64,000 bases of DNA from UBA6183 sp943372215 (GTDB lineage Bacteria; Bacteroidota; Bacteroidia; UKL13-3): positions 62,001-126,000 of the forward strand of contig CALRXU020000011.1 in NCBI GenBank assembly GCA_943372215.1. The letters run 5' to 3'. The notes beneath the pieces are model-generated. The model did not search any database. It had not been told where the DNA came from and worked only from the letters and a program-made list of their open reading frames with translations. The position numbers and the translations under genes were made by a program. Below are positions 1-8,146 of this stretch, in pieces. Numbering within the stretch: the first letter of the stretch is position 1; the number at the start of each line of letters is the position of its first letter.

Positions 1-1392
1 GCTGCCCAACCTGTCGTGCAAGTCAGTAGCAATGCGTTGCCGCTCTTCTTCCTGACCCTTCACCATGGCATTAAAGGTTTTTAGCTCTTGCGTTTTTAGC
101 AAGGTATCAATTTCATGTTTGGCTATTTTTTCTTTGGTTTTGGCTAAACGTTGTTTTTGCCGGTAATAAATACCAAGTGATAACAGGGCTAAAAACAACA
201 CCACGGTTCCGGCAATAAAAAAATTGCGTTGCGCTTTGCGGGTTTGTGTTTGTTGGTCCAATAAGGCTATTTGCTGTTCCTTTTTCTCTGTTTCGTATTT
301 GGTTTGCATTTCGGCAATGCTGTTTATTTTTTCGCTGGTAATCAACGAGTCCTTTAATGCAGCATATTGCACATGGATGCTATAGGCTTGGGCAAATTGG
401 TTGGTAGTAGCGTATATTTCTGCAAGTTTTGCATAGCAGGCCAATATGTGTTCTTTTTTCCCAATAGCTTTTGCAATGACTAACGCTTTATTTAAGTAAT
501 GAAGGGCACTATCAAAGCGGTTGTTTTTTTCATGCAATGCAGCTAGGTTAAAATATAAATTTGATTCTTCATACAACATCTGTTGTTGCTGGTATTGTTC
601 CAAGGCTTTTTGATAAAGGTGTAAGGCTTGTGTATACTGGTTTAAACCGGAATAACACAGGGCCATATTGTTGAGGTTTCGCACCTGCGTAATTTTGTCG
701 CCCCAACGTTGGCTTAATGAGTCAACTTTTTGGTAATGTGTAAGTGCTAACCGAAACAACTTTTGTGCATAATACACGTTTCCAATTCCTGTATGGACAA
801 GTGCACCTTGGTAATTTTTTGTTTCGTGAAATGATGGCGGTAAAACCAGTATTTTGGATTCAGCCGCTTGATATTGCTGCAATGCTTTTAGATAGTCGTG
901 ATAGTCATAGTATAAATCTCCCAGAGATATCAGCACCTGTATGGATAAATTTTTGTCCATTGCTTTTTCGCTGTATCGCAAAGCTGCAAACAAACTGGCA
1001 AAAGCAGAATCTTGTTCTCCTTTATCTTGCTGAATAATGCTGATCAGGATATAACAACTTGCAATACGTGTATAATCTTTTAGTGATTGGCTGATGAGTA
1101 GCGCTTGTTTGATGTATGTTTGTGCAGAATCGTTAAAGCCCTTCATCATCATTACTGAACCTAGGCGGAGATATGCACCACAAATCCCTTCCTGATAGTG
1201 GGATTTAACGGCCAATTGACGGGCTTTTTCTGCAAGTTTATAGCAAGAATCAGCATTGATGGCTTGCATTTGGGTTGATTGTTTGAGCAGGGAATTAATC
1301 AGAGTGGTATCATGAATAATTTCCTTACCCGCCAAAAGCATTTGGCAGGTAAGGAAAAATAGGATAAGCCAGATTTTTTTTACCTCTATCAT
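1..1392 (-). CDS. TPR-containing sensor histidine kinase (C-terminus beyond window)
   Basis: The reading frame is open from an ATG at 1392 to the window edge, giving 464 residues. It has an N-terminal signal-like hydrophobic stretch, then about 330 residues of tetratricopeptide-like helical pairs (recurring A-L-x-Y and Y-x-x-A-L patterns), a coiled coil rich in E and Q, one membrane helix near residues 385-405, and a second coiled coil. The last visible segment, EEERQRIATDLHDRLGS, is the HisKA_3 phosphoacceptor box of NarL/LytS-type kinases, with His459 as the predicted site; the ATPase domain lies outside the window. The ATG overlaps the stop of the 248-residue gene upstream as ATGA, suggesting translational coupling. 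The cognate regulator is not in the window. Confidence 0.9.
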   Translation of the reverse strand, partial: MIEVKKIWLILFFLTCQMLLAGKEIIHDTTLINSLLKQSTQMQAINADSCYKLAEKARQLAVKSHYQEGICGAYLRLGSVMMMKGFNDSAQTYIKQALLISQSLKDYTRIASCYILISIIQQDKGEQDSAFASLFAALRYSEKAMDKNLSIQVLISLGDLYYDYHDYLKALQQYQAAESKILVLPPSFHETKNYQGALVHTGIGNVYYAQKLFRLALTHYQKVDSLSQRWGDKITQVRNLNNMALCYSGLNQYTQALHLYQKALEQYQQQQMLYEESNLYFNLAALHEKNNRFDSALHYLNKALVIAKAIGKKEHILACYAKLAEIYATTNQFAQAYSIHVQYAALKDSLITSEKINSIAEMQTKYETEKKEQQIALLDQQTQTRKAQRNFFIAGTVVLFLALLSLGIYYRQKQRLAKTKEKIAKHEIDTLLKTQELKTFNAMVKGQEEERQRIATDLHDRLGS

Positions 1393-2138
1393 CAAATAGG
1401 ATACACTGGGGTGAGAGAGTTATCGTTCCATTGAATCCGATAAGAAGGTCCACCTCCGTTTCCATCAGGTGTATTAATGATTACGTATTGCAGGGTGGAG
1501 TTGGCAGACGGGTTAACGCAAGTAACCGGGAATACTCCTCCCACTGCCAGGGCAGGAAGGGATTCAACCGGGTACAATGAACAGCCCATTGTGATTCCAT
1601 CGGGGCTTGGAGAGAAGCCTCCAAAGGTGTTTTTATATCCGCCCTCAGGCAAAGGGTTTACCGTTTGGGTTGAAGTCATCACCACCACAAAATAGTACTG
1701 GTAATTGCCACCACCATCCAATAGGGTGTCGCTGGCAAAAACCACATTGTTTGGGTAGTACCCGTTAGGGTTGTCAGGAACAGCGTCAATTGGTAAAATA
1801 GGCGGACGTCCTTTATTGGGGTTTCCTGGAATAACATTGCCTTGGTTATCTGTAAGTATAATGGCAGTAGTATCGTTATAGCCGATATCCAATGGATTGT
1901 ACGTGTATAAAGGGAGATTGAAGGTTTGTGAATCACCGTTGAGGGTGTTAAAATCACCATTATAAGTAAAATAAATGGTGTTGGGTTGCGGATTTTCAGG
2001 GTGATAGTTAATACTAAAATCGGAGGCAGATAACTCGTTCCCAGGTAAATCAATCACCCCTAAAAAGTAAGAAACATCTGCTCTGTTTTGCGGTTGAATC
2101 CATAAACCACGTACATTAAATTGATTAAAATTGGCCAT
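1392..2138 (-). CDS. Hypothetical protein coupled to sensor kinase
   Basis: This 248-residue protein is not recognised. It lacks a signal peptide and membrane segments. The composition is rich in N, P, T, G and Y, with many short beta-like stretches, so it is probably an all-beta protein. Its stop codon overlaps the start of the TPR sensor kinase (ATGA), which argues that it is truly translated and that the two may act together, for example as an input or partner protein. That role is inference from position only. The start ATG follows a 66-base gap after the secreted protein gene upstream, so all three genes may be one transcription unit. Confidence 0.7.
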   Translation of the reverse strand: MANFNQFNVRGLWIQPQNRADVSYFLGVIDLPGNELSASDFSINYHPENPQPNTIYFTYNGDFNTLNGDSQTFNLPLYTYNPLDIGYNDTTAIILTDNQGNVIPGNPNKGRPPILPIDAVPDNPNGYYPNNVVFASDTLLDGGGNYQYYFVVVMTSTQTVNPLPEGGYKNTFGGFSPSPDGITMGCSLYPVESLPALAVGGVFPVTCVNPSANSTLQYVIINTPDGNGGGPSYRIQWNDNSLTPVYPI

Positions 2139-2204
2139 AGGTTTTGTATATTAAGTTGTAGTTGTTAAGGTAAATCGAATGTAGTATAATTTTAAGCATT
2201 TCAG

Positions 2205-2591
2205 TTATTTGGTAGCCAATCCCTTTTGGGTGTTATCAATGCCATTTATTACAGGTAGTGCGTTGGATACAAAAGTGAGTCCTTCCATACTTACTAAAAT
2301 TACCCGGAATACAGCAGTTGAATCTTCAACGGTATTGTAGGCGTAAGTGTTACTTTTATTGGCACCCGAAATGGCTTTTACGGTTGCAATGGCTTCAAAA
2401 TGGATGCCGTCTGTTGATTTTTCTATGCGAAAGAAGCTGCTGTTTTGTTCGTTAAAGGTGTTCCAGATTAAAGTGGTTTCTCCCTCTGAAGTATCATAAG
2501 TTAACTGCAACGTATTAGGCTGAAGCTTTGATTGAGCAAATGCATTTAGGTTAATAACAAGAATAAAGCTGATGGTGATTAGATTTTTCAT
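2205..2591 (-). CDS. Small secreted protein with a fibronectin-III-like domain
   Basis: The 128-residue protein starts with a clear signal peptide (MKNLITISFILVINLNAFAQ, cleavage expected after AFA). The mature part has the pattern seen in Bacteroidota Fn3-like modules: L-x-W-N-T-x-N-E-Q-N, then F-x-I-E-K-S-T-D-G-I-H-F-E, then A-Y-N-T-V-E-D. In larger proteins this module sits just before a T9SS sorting domain, but here the chain ends without one. The product would therefore be exported to the periplasm, or the gene may be a shortened relative. It precedes the 248-residue hypothetical gene in the same direction. Confidence 0.75.
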   Translation of the reverse strand: MKNLITISFILVINLNAFAQSKLQPNTLQLTYDTSEGETTLIWNTFNEQNSSFFRIEKSTDGIHFEAIATVKAISGANKSNTYAYNTVEDSTAVFRVILVSMEGLTFVSNALPVINGIDNTQKGLATK

Positions 2592-2799
2592 AGTAGTTAT
2601 TTTTTAAGGTAAGCGTTGTATTGTTTTGATGAGACAAAGTAACAACGCAGTAACTGGCCAAAAATCACCCAAAACCTTGAAAATTGGACATCACTGAAAA
2701 CAGGGATAATAAAAACGAATGTGATGGGTTTAAAGCAACAGGTGTGGTTTTAACTGGATAACTGGCTCAAGGATATTGAATAAGGAATGCAGGTTTAAC

Positions 2800-3321
2800 C
2801 TAAGGACGGTTTAGTTGCAACAATATTCTTTGGGCTTGCTTCTCAAAAGATGGGGTGTTTAAGCTTAATTGGCTTTCAACAACCGCTTTAAACTCTTGGT
2901 GGAGTTCTGGGTAAAGTTGGGTTAGTTGTTGTAAGACTAACATGGAGTAGCTTTTAGTGGAAACATTGGATTTGATATCCTGCAACCACTTAAACAGTTC
3001 GTTTATGGCTTCCCCAGCTACTTCATTAGGTACTCCGCAGTGGTAAAACAGTTTGGCTAAACTGCGGTTAAAGTTTGGTATATTTATTTGCCCACGTTTG
3101 TTAAACAAATAAGCAATGCTGGGATAAACCACTGCTGGAGCCGTTTCACACAAATCGCCCAGCACCCAACTAAACCTCATGGCAACGGGATGTTCCGCCT
3201 CTATTAAGGTGATGATGCTCATAAGATCAATGTGGTTGTTTACAATATAGGCTGCCCAATACTTGCGGTTGGTATCTGTATTGATTTGTTTTAGTGATTC
3301 GCCTATTGTGGTAATGAGCAT
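2800..3321 (-). CDS. HEAT-like helical hypothetical protein
   Basis: The frame is open from 3477, but the upper part lies inside the OsmC gene (3368-3835), so I place the start at the internal ATG at 3321. The resulting 173 residues are mostly helical, with repeated pairs resembling HEAT-type repeats (R-F-S-W-V-L-G-D-L-C-E and V-V-Y-P-S-I-A-Y-L-F). It resembles short Bacteroidota proteins often mislabelled adenylosuccinate lyase, but no catalytic motif is visible. It lies 46 bases downstream of OsmC on the same strand and is probably co-transcribed with it and the ferritin-like gene. The exact function is unknown. Confidence 0.7.
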   Translation of the reverse strand: MLITTIGESLKQINTDTNRKYWAAYIVNNHIDLMSIITLIEAEHPVAMRFSWVLGDLCETAPAVVYPSIAYLFNKRGQINIPNFNRSLAKLFYHCGVPNEVAGEAINELFKWLQDIKSNVSTKSYSMLVLQQLTQLYPELHQEFKAVVESQLSLNTPSFEKQAQRILLQLNRP

Positions 3322-3367
3322 GTGTATTGCAGGGCTTGGGTTGTTGTAAAACAGTTGGTTATTGCTC

Positions 3368-3835
3368 TTATACTTTACAAACGGGAATGTGGTGTACCGG
3401 GAAGTTAACGGAATTGGCCACAAAACAATATTTGTTGGCTTTCTGGTGTAAGGCATTGGCTTTGGCCACCATATCAATCTCGGTAACGGTTACATGTGGG
3501 TTTAGGGTAACTGAGGTAAAATGCCCGCTGCCGTCAGGGGTTTCTTCCATAATGCCCGTAGCGGAGTCCATGTAATCAACTACCACCACTCCGGCTTCTG
3601 CACATAAATGTAAAAACCACAACATGTGGCATGATGAGAGGGAAGAAACCAGCAATTCTTCTGGGTTGTATTTGGTTGGGTCTCCACGAAAAGCGGGGTC
3701 GGAGGAAGCCAATATCTCTGCTTTTTGATGAGCCGAAATGGCATGGCTTCTTTCATACGTCTTGTAATGGCTGGTGCCTGTTCCGGCATTGCCAGTCCAT
3801 GTAATGTTTACTTGGTAATGGTGTTGTTTGCTCAT
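3368..3835 (-). CDS. OsmC/Ohr family peroxide-protection protein
   Basis: The 155-residue protein has the usual length of the family. It shows the two conserved regions of OsmC-like thiol peroxidases: S-L-S-S-C-H with Cys69 at the start of the central helix, and K-Y-C-F-V-A-N-S with Cys137. These two cysteines form the redox-active pair in characterised members, which reduce organic hydroperoxides in the cytoplasm; extra cysteines are at 78 and 153. The gene starts 4 bases after the stop of the ferritin-like gene, so the two are almost certainly an operon, consistent with a joint role in handling peroxide or iron. Substrate is not predictable. Confidence 0.88.
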   Translation of the reverse strand: MSKQHHYQVNITWTGNAGTGTSHYKTYERSHAISAHQKAEILASSDPAFRGDPTKYNPEELLVSSLSSCHMLWFLHLCAEAGVVVVDYMDSATGIMEETPDGSGHFTSVTLNPHVTVTEIDMVAKANALHQKANKYCFVANSVNFPVHHIPVCKV

Positions 3836-3839
3836 TTTT

Positions 3840-4415
3840 TTAAGGCGTTGTTCTTTTTTTACAATAAAGGGCAGAGGCTTCTATAGGGTATTTTTTAGCA
3901 AGGTCTACATCATTAAAGCTTCGGCTTGAACCCCAAAAAAATAGTTTTTCAAAAAAGGGGAGTAGCTTCTTGTGTTTGATGGTGTTTAAAAAATAAACCT
4001 CGTGTTCTTTTTCTTTCATGCCCATTTCGTAAAGTACTTCATTGTGTTCAAGAATGTTCAGCTCATGAAAATATTGCATCATGTGGAAATACTCACAAAC
4101 ATTGCCACTCTCTAAACGGCCAGCAAAATAGTAGGGCATAAACCAGCCAATCACGTAACACGAGCCAGAGATAACCTTACCAATAAGGTGGAAACGAAAT
4201 TCATACCAAGCTGAAATAGGGATTTGGTATTGTTGCATGATGGCCAATACTTCTTTGCGGTGGTTCCATTCATCCAGTTCTATTTGTTTAATGGCGGCTT
4301 TTTCTTCCAAGCCCTTTACTGAACCTGCATGTCCTTGGTAGGCAAATGCCGCTGCTTTTTCAGCAGAGTATGCTTTTTGCAATAAATCAACTAAGGCAGG
4401 ATGGTTGAGTTTCAT
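3840..4415 (-). CDS. Ferritin-like di-iron protein
   Basis: This 191-residue helical protein carries the ligand pattern of ferritin-like di-iron carboxylate proteins: Glu19, E49-W-N-H52, a middle glutamate (Glu102 or Glu108), and E135-K-E-H138. The two ExxH motifs are clear. A hydrophobic stretch around residues 78-98 may associate with membrane, as in COQ7-type hydroxylases, but the protein may equally be a soluble rubrerythrin-like oxidase. It is followed after 4 bases by OsmC, which fits a role in oxygen or peroxide metabolism. Family placement is good; the reaction is not known. Confidence 0.8.
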   Translation of the reverse strand: MKLNHPALVDLLQKAYSAEKAAAFAYQGHAGSVKGLEEKAAIKQIELDEWNHRKEVLAIMQQYQIPISAWYEFRFHLIGKVISGSCYVIGWFMPYYFAGRLESGNVCEYFHMMQYFHELNILEHNEVLYEMGMKEKEHEVYFLNTIKHKKLLPFFEKLFFWGSSRSFNDVDLAKKYPIEASALYCKKRTTP

Positions 4416-4552
4416 TGGGATGCAATTACGGTAATTTTAGGCAGTTGAAACAGTGCTTTCGTCAATTCAACTTCATTTTTTGAAACCGTAAAACAAGGGA
4501 GAAAAAACAGGCTTGTTCACTTCCTCTGTTTTTGTAAAGAGGTTAACGGCAG

Positions 4553-5029
4553 CTAAAGCAATATCTGCGCGGCCAATTTCGTGTTTTCCGCATATTCCTT
4601 AATCAGGTTGTTTCTGTGCAGCAAAAAGCCTGTTAAGTACTTGGTAAGTATATAGCGGTCAACTAGTTTTCCAAGCCAACCAAACGGTGATTGAAACTGG
4701 AACACATCTTTCATCATAACGCCTTCTGGTAATTGCTCAAAATAATGATCGTGATGGATAAATTTAAAAAGGCCTTTAAGTTGTTCATCCCTAAAATGAA
4801 CAGGACTTTTAAGTGCGGTAATGGTTGAGGTTAGTGTTTGCCTGATGCCAAAATGTGTGGCTTCCCAGGTTACGTATTCGCCCAAATTAATTAAACCTGT
4901 GGTGCAACCCGCAATGGCTTTTTCGTTGGTTTTGGCTGTGGTTAGCTAATGGAAATCAATGCTCCTTGATAAATCAAAACAAGTCTTAATATCGGCATTG
5001 ATGGCGGTAATTAAACTGATGGTGGGCAT
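4553..5029 (-). pseudogene. SRPBCC (START-like) gene broken by an in-frame TAG
   Basis: Reading from an ATG at 5029 gives MPTISLITAINADIKTCFDL then SRSIDFH, then TAG at 4948-4946, and then continues in the same frame with L-T-T-A-K-T-N-E-K-A-I-A-G and a complete C-terminal part to 4553. From memory of the family, homologues run S-R-S-I-D-x-H followed at once by a residue or two and S-T-A-Q-T-N-E, so the stop replaces a single codon with no frameshift. The open downstream part (from a TTG at 4885) lacks the first beta strand of the SRPBCC fold. A recent nonsense mutation is the simplest reading; readthrough or a sequencing error are alternatives. Confidence 0.75.
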
Positions 5030-5086
5030 TGGGAAATACTTTTTAAGCTGATAATAATGCAAATATAAAACAAATGCAGCAACGGC

Positions 5087-5563
5087 TTAGTGATTATCAT
5101 CAGCACTGCTAGATGCTTTATAAAGATAATAATGCCCTGGCGTACTTTGGCTATCAAATAAAATGTGCACGTTGCCCTCGGTTACAATTAATTTGGTTTC
5201 ATCGTCATGTGGGTATGTTTCTTCCTCAAATAGAATGTCGTTAGTACGCAAAAAAATAATGGCTTCGTTCAAGCTTAGCTTGTTGGTCCAATGGTGATAA
5301 TCGCATACAAATGCTTCGCTTGTTTCATCATCCGCCATTACATTATACAAGATTACGTCTAGGGTATCGTTTTCTTGTTGGCCTATAAAATGAAACTCGA
5401 ACCGCCCATATTTGTATAATGAAGGTAGCTTGTCTTCATCGAATGAATAATAAAGCCAATTAGGTTTACCTAGGTTCTTCATCAGTTTACTTCGTGTTAC
5501 CTGATAATCTACACTTTTTAAACGCCCAGTTTTTAAAAAGTACTTCAGTTGTTCTTTTTCCAT
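5087..5563 (-). CDS. Hypothetical acidic cytosolic protein
   Basis: This 158-residue protein is not recognised. It is soluble, acidic and rich in aromatic residues, with a Y-G-R-F-E-F-H-F motif near residue 52. That motif recalls small immunity-like proteins of Bacteroidota polymorphic toxin loci, but no toxin gene is adjacent, so this is only a hint. It starts 8 bases after the stop of the two-helix membrane protein upstream (5572-6150), so the two are likely co-translated. The C-terminus is serine- and aspartate-rich. Confidence 0.65.
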   Translation of the reverse strand: MEKEQLKYFLKTGRLKSVDYQVTRSKLMKNLGKPNWLYYSFDEDKLPSLYKYGRFEFHFIGQQENDTLDVILYNVMADDETSEAFVCDYHHWTNKLSLNEAIIFLRTNDILFEEETYPHDDETKLIVTEGNVHILFDSQSTPGHYYLYKASSSADDNH

Positions 5564-5571
5564 GTGCGATG

Positions 5572-6150
5572 TTACTTCTTGATTAAAATGGAATGTAGTT
5601 TAGTAATCAACCATCCAAGTTTTGAAGAATTGTTCGACTTTTGTGATGCAAGAAAATTGATAGCTGATAATGAGAGTATAAAAAATCCAATGATTAATGC
5701 AAACATAGCCGCTGTTTGATGTTCCTTTTTAATGGTGTTTAGGTCTAGGATAACTTCGTTTTTATCATTCACTATGCAAAATACCTCAGGACATATTTTG
5801 TAGGCATCGCTTAGTTTTATCCATATAATTAAGCTTTTGGCTTGTTTCAGCTTCATAAGTATTTGGTCAAGTTTATGACTATAAGTTTTATTGTCAACAT
5901 TTTCAAAAATGTTAAATTGGTATCGCGAATTGGAAATATAAAAAACCAAGTCAATACGGTTATATTCTGTTTTTGGACCAGACTTATTTTGGGTAATATG
6001 TTTAGATAAAGTAATATTTCCAGCAAAAAAAGTACCCTTTATTGGCATTAATTGAGCCTTTGTGATGGTTAAATAGGATAATTGGTATAAGCCAAATAAC
6101 AGTAAAATTAACCCCCAAAATAAAGTTCTTACAGTGTAACTATTCATCAA
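5572..6150 (-). CDS. Two-helix membrane protein with a central soluble domain
   Basis: The 192-residue protein has one membrane helix near residues 8-28 (L-F-W-G-L-I-L-L-L-F-G-L-Y) and another near 145-165 (A-A-M-F-A-L-I-I-G-F-F-I-L). The roughly 115 residues between them are beta-rich and probably face the periplasm. No family is recognised. The AT content is high and the gene is packed against the acidic hypothetical protein downstream, with 8 bases between them, suggesting an operon pair of unknown function. Confidence 0.65.
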   Translation of the reverse strand: MMNSYTVRTLFWGLILLLFGLYQLSYLTITKAQLMPIKGTFFAGNITLSKHITQNKSGPKTEYNRIDLVFYISNSRYQFNIFENVDNKTYSHKLDQILMKLKQAKSLIIWIKLSDAYKICPEVFCIVNDKNEVILDLNTIKKEHQTAAMFALIIGFFILSLSAINFLASQKSNNSSKLGWLITKLHSILIKK

Positions 6151-6194
6151 TTGGCTTGCTTTACTTTTGATTTAATTTATGGGAACAGTTCATA

Positions 6195-6992
6195 TTATTG
6201 TAGAATACGAACAATCTCTTTTTGATATTCCGAGTTATTGCCCATCCCATTGTGCCCTTGTCCCGTTAATGTAATTAAGGTGTCTAATGGCTTAAAAAAG
6301 GGCTTTAGTTTTAAGGATTCTTCGTAAGGTATTACTTCATCTTGGTCTCCATGAAAATCAATAATGGGTGTTTTACAGTTTTTAATGTATTCGTTTGTTG
6401 CTAATTTGTATTTTAATAGAAAGGTCGGGATAATGGGGAACCGATGTTTCATCATTTCCGTCAAACTTGCGTATGGGGCCTGTAAAATAAGCAGTTTAGG
6501 GTGATTGGTGGCGGCAATTTTGGCTGCGGGACCAGTTCCAATGGAATAACCTAATACGATGATGTTGTTTTCGTTGTATTTTTTACTTAATTCCTTGTAG
6601 GCTGTTTGCACGTCATCAAAAAGTTGTTCTTCACTGCTTATTGAGCCTTCGCTCTTGCCGTAACCCCTATAGTCAAGCATAAACACATCATAATTTAAAT
6701 CGGTATACGTTTGGGCAACTTTCCCCCAGTTGTTTAATGAACCTGCATTTCCGTGTAAATAAAAAATAAGTCCTTTAGATTGGTTCGCTTTAAACAAAAG
6801 CCCATGGAGCAACACGTTGTCTTTTGTTTTAATACAAACTTCCTCAAAAGGTGTGGCAAAAGTAAACTGGTGATTGTTGTTTAGTTTTTGTGGTAAGAAG
6901 ATAACATCCTCTTGGTACACAAACAGTAAACAACAGATAAGCGCATATAAAGCAACAAGAACAGCGCACGTGGTGAAAATGGCTTTTTTCAT
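6195..6992 (-). CDS. Membrane-anchored alpha/beta hydrolase (Bem46/ABHD13-like)
   Basis: The 265-residue protein begins with a membrane anchor (residues 4-25) followed by Q-E-D-V-I-F-L-P-Q, a signature of the Bem46/ABHD13 type of serine hydrolase. The fold motifs are in order: oxyanion H80-G-N-A-G, D-Y-R-G-Y-G-K-S, nucleophile elbow G-Y-S150-I-G, acid H-G-D-Q-D218, and base G-H247-N-G. All three catalytic residues are present, so the enzyme should be active, with the domain on the outer face of the inner membrane. The substrate is unknown; esterase or peptidase activity is possible. Confidence 0.85.
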   Translation of the reverse strand: MKKAIFTTCAVLVALYALICCLLFVYQEDVIFLPQKLNNNHQFTFATPFEEVCIKTKDNVLLHGLLFKANQSKGLIFYLHGNAGSLNNWGKVAQTYTDLNYDVFMLDYRGYGKSEGSISSEEQLFDDVQTAYKELSKKYNENNIIVLGYSIGTGPAAKIAATNHPKLLILQAPYASLTEMMKHRFPIIPTFLLKYKLATNEYIKNCKTPIIDFHGDQDEVIPYEESLKLKPFFKPLDTLITLTGQGHNGMGNNSEYQKEIVRILQ

Positions 6993-7050
6993 CTTATTTA
7001 TATTGAATTTGTGTTACCTTATTACTACTCATTTTATACAATAACCAATA

Positions 7051-7452
7051 CTATTGATGAGTTGCGGGCTTGCGTTTTAATACCACCCAAATTAAAAAGG
7101 CCAAAAGCGCAGTAACAATTGCAAACAGTTTTTCAAAGTTGGTTTGGGCAAATACATTTCCAACGGTATTCAACAAAAAAATGGCAAAGAAAACCCATAA
7201 AATTACGTTGACAGCTTTTCCGGAAAAGATATGCCTGACGTAATTCCCTTTCATGAGCAGTATCCATGCCAAAAATGCATTAATCAGGATTGACATGGTC
7301 TCAAACGTGTACATTTCTGCATCGGTTTTAAGCCTGCCACCCCAGGTAATATCATATGGAATAACTTTAATAAGAATTGAAACATGTAGCAGTAATGCTG
7401 CAGCTAATATTACAAGTAGTGCTTTTATGGCGTTTTGAGAAATGCTATTCAT
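7051..7452 (-). CDS. Four-helix integral membrane protein
   Basis: This 133-residue protein consists of four predicted membrane helices, near residues 8-28, 48-66, 80-100 and 108-126, ending in a basic tail (L-K-R-K-P-A-T-H-Q). It resembles small hypothetical membrane proteins that are common in Bacteroidota and lack a known role. It is 58 bases upstream of the alpha/beta hydrolase on the same strand and may be co-transcribed with it. No catalytic or binding motif is visible. Confidence 0.7.
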   Translation of the reverse strand: MNSISQNAIKALLVILAAALLLHVSILIKVIPYDITWGGRLKTDAEMYTFETMSILINAFLAWILLMKGNYVRHIFSGKAVNVILWVFFAIFLLNTVGNVFAQTNFEKLFAIVTALLAFLIWVVLKRKPATHQ

Positions 7453-7596
7453 GGGATGTGATAACGTTAGACTGCAAAATAGCGGATTCTTTTAATTATT
7501 TTATAGCTTATCTAATCCGCCCAATTGGGTTTATGTTTAACTAGCTTGACAAGATGAGGATTGACTTTCTTAGGGAGAAAGAACAAACAATATGTA

Positions 7597-7959
7597 TTAA
7601 CAAGCATCCTCTATCACGTCCTTCTTAAACTGGCTAATCATTTTTTTCATTTCCTTCAATTGTTTTATTCTTTCGTCTATGGAAACAAGTTTTTCATCCA
7701 GCACTGCCACTTTCTCCTCAATGGTTATTTTATTGTTGTACCAAGCATCCATTAACTCCCCAATTTCACTAATGGTAAAACCAACCGATTTGGCATCGCG
7801 TATCAATTCAAGCTTTTCTACAGCCTCTTCATCATAATGAAAGTAGTTGTTTGATTTTACGTTTGCATCTCTTTTACCTTTTATCAATCCCGATTTTTCG
7901 TAAAACCGAATGGTATGGGCGGTAATGCCCGTTCGTTTGGATAATTCATTAATTAACAT
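7597..7959 (-). CDS. MerR-family transcriptional regulator
   Basis: The 120-residue protein has the MerR arrangement. The N-terminal winged helix (residues 1-70) contains the conserved I-N-E-L-S-K-R-T-G-I-T, then T-I-R-F-Y-E-K-S-G-L-I and Y-F-H-Y-D-E-E-A. A long antiparallel coiled coil for dimerisation follows (residues about 78-112). The C-terminus has one cysteine (Cys120) and no obvious metal-binding pair, so it looks closer to the oxidative-stress or drug-responsive members than to MerR or CueR. A promoter and a dyad typical of MerR operators lie immediately upstream. Autoregulation is expected. The target genes are not certain. Confidence 0.88.
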   Translation of the reverse strand: MLINELSKRTGITAHTIRFYEKSGLIKGKRDANVKSNNYFHYDEEAVEKLELIRDAKSVGFTISEIGELMDAWYNNKITIEEKVAVLDEKLVSIDERIKQLKEMKKMISQFKKDVIEDAC

Positions 7960-7963
7960 GAAG

Positions 7964-7994
7964 CAAAAATAAGGAGTTGAAAAATAAATTGCAA
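7964..7994 (-). promoter_or_regulatory. Predicted promoter of the MerR gene
   Basis: On the minus strand a TATTTTTG (7971-7964) matches the Bacteroidetes -7 consensus TAnnTTTG, and a TTG (7994-7992) lies 20 bases upstream as the -33 element. The start codon follows the -7 element by only four bases, so the transcript would be leaderless or nearly so. The spacing agrees with the consensus, but transcription has not been shown. Confidence 0.5.
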
Positions 7995-8001
7995 GTATAG
8001 A

Positions 8002-8020
8002 CTACACTCTAATGTTGTAG
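8002..8020. promoter_or_regulatory. Candidate MerR operator dyad
   Basis: A 19-base inverted repeat, CTACA - 9 bases - TGTAG, sits between two divergent promoter-like sequences. MerR proteins bind dyads of about this size next to their own gene. It lies just upstream of the -33 element of the merR-type gene. Confidence 0.45.
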
Positions 8021-8045
8021 GTTTTATTTTTATCAAATACTTTTG
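8015..8045 (+). promoter_or_regulatory. Possible divergent promoter facing right
   Basis: On the plus strand TTG (8015-8017), 20 bases, and TACTTTTG (8038-8045) match the Bacteroidetes -33/-7 elements, and the -33 part overlaps the MerR dyad. The only frame downstream is a 47-codon ORF (8066-8209) that runs into the antisense of the next gene, so the promoter may serve a lost gene or a small RNA. Weak evidence. Confidence 0.3.
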
Positions 8046-8146
8046 CACTATTACATCATTTCAACATGAGCACCTGGTTAAATAGCCGCAGCCGCACTTA
8101 CAATGTAAGAACGGCTGCTGATGGTTTGATATTCATTCCTTGCCTG

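Noticed and set aside
3322..3477. N-terminal extension of the HEAT-like protein
   Set aside because: The segment overlaps the OsmC coding region and has low-complexity, non-family sequence; the ATG at 3321 is preferred.
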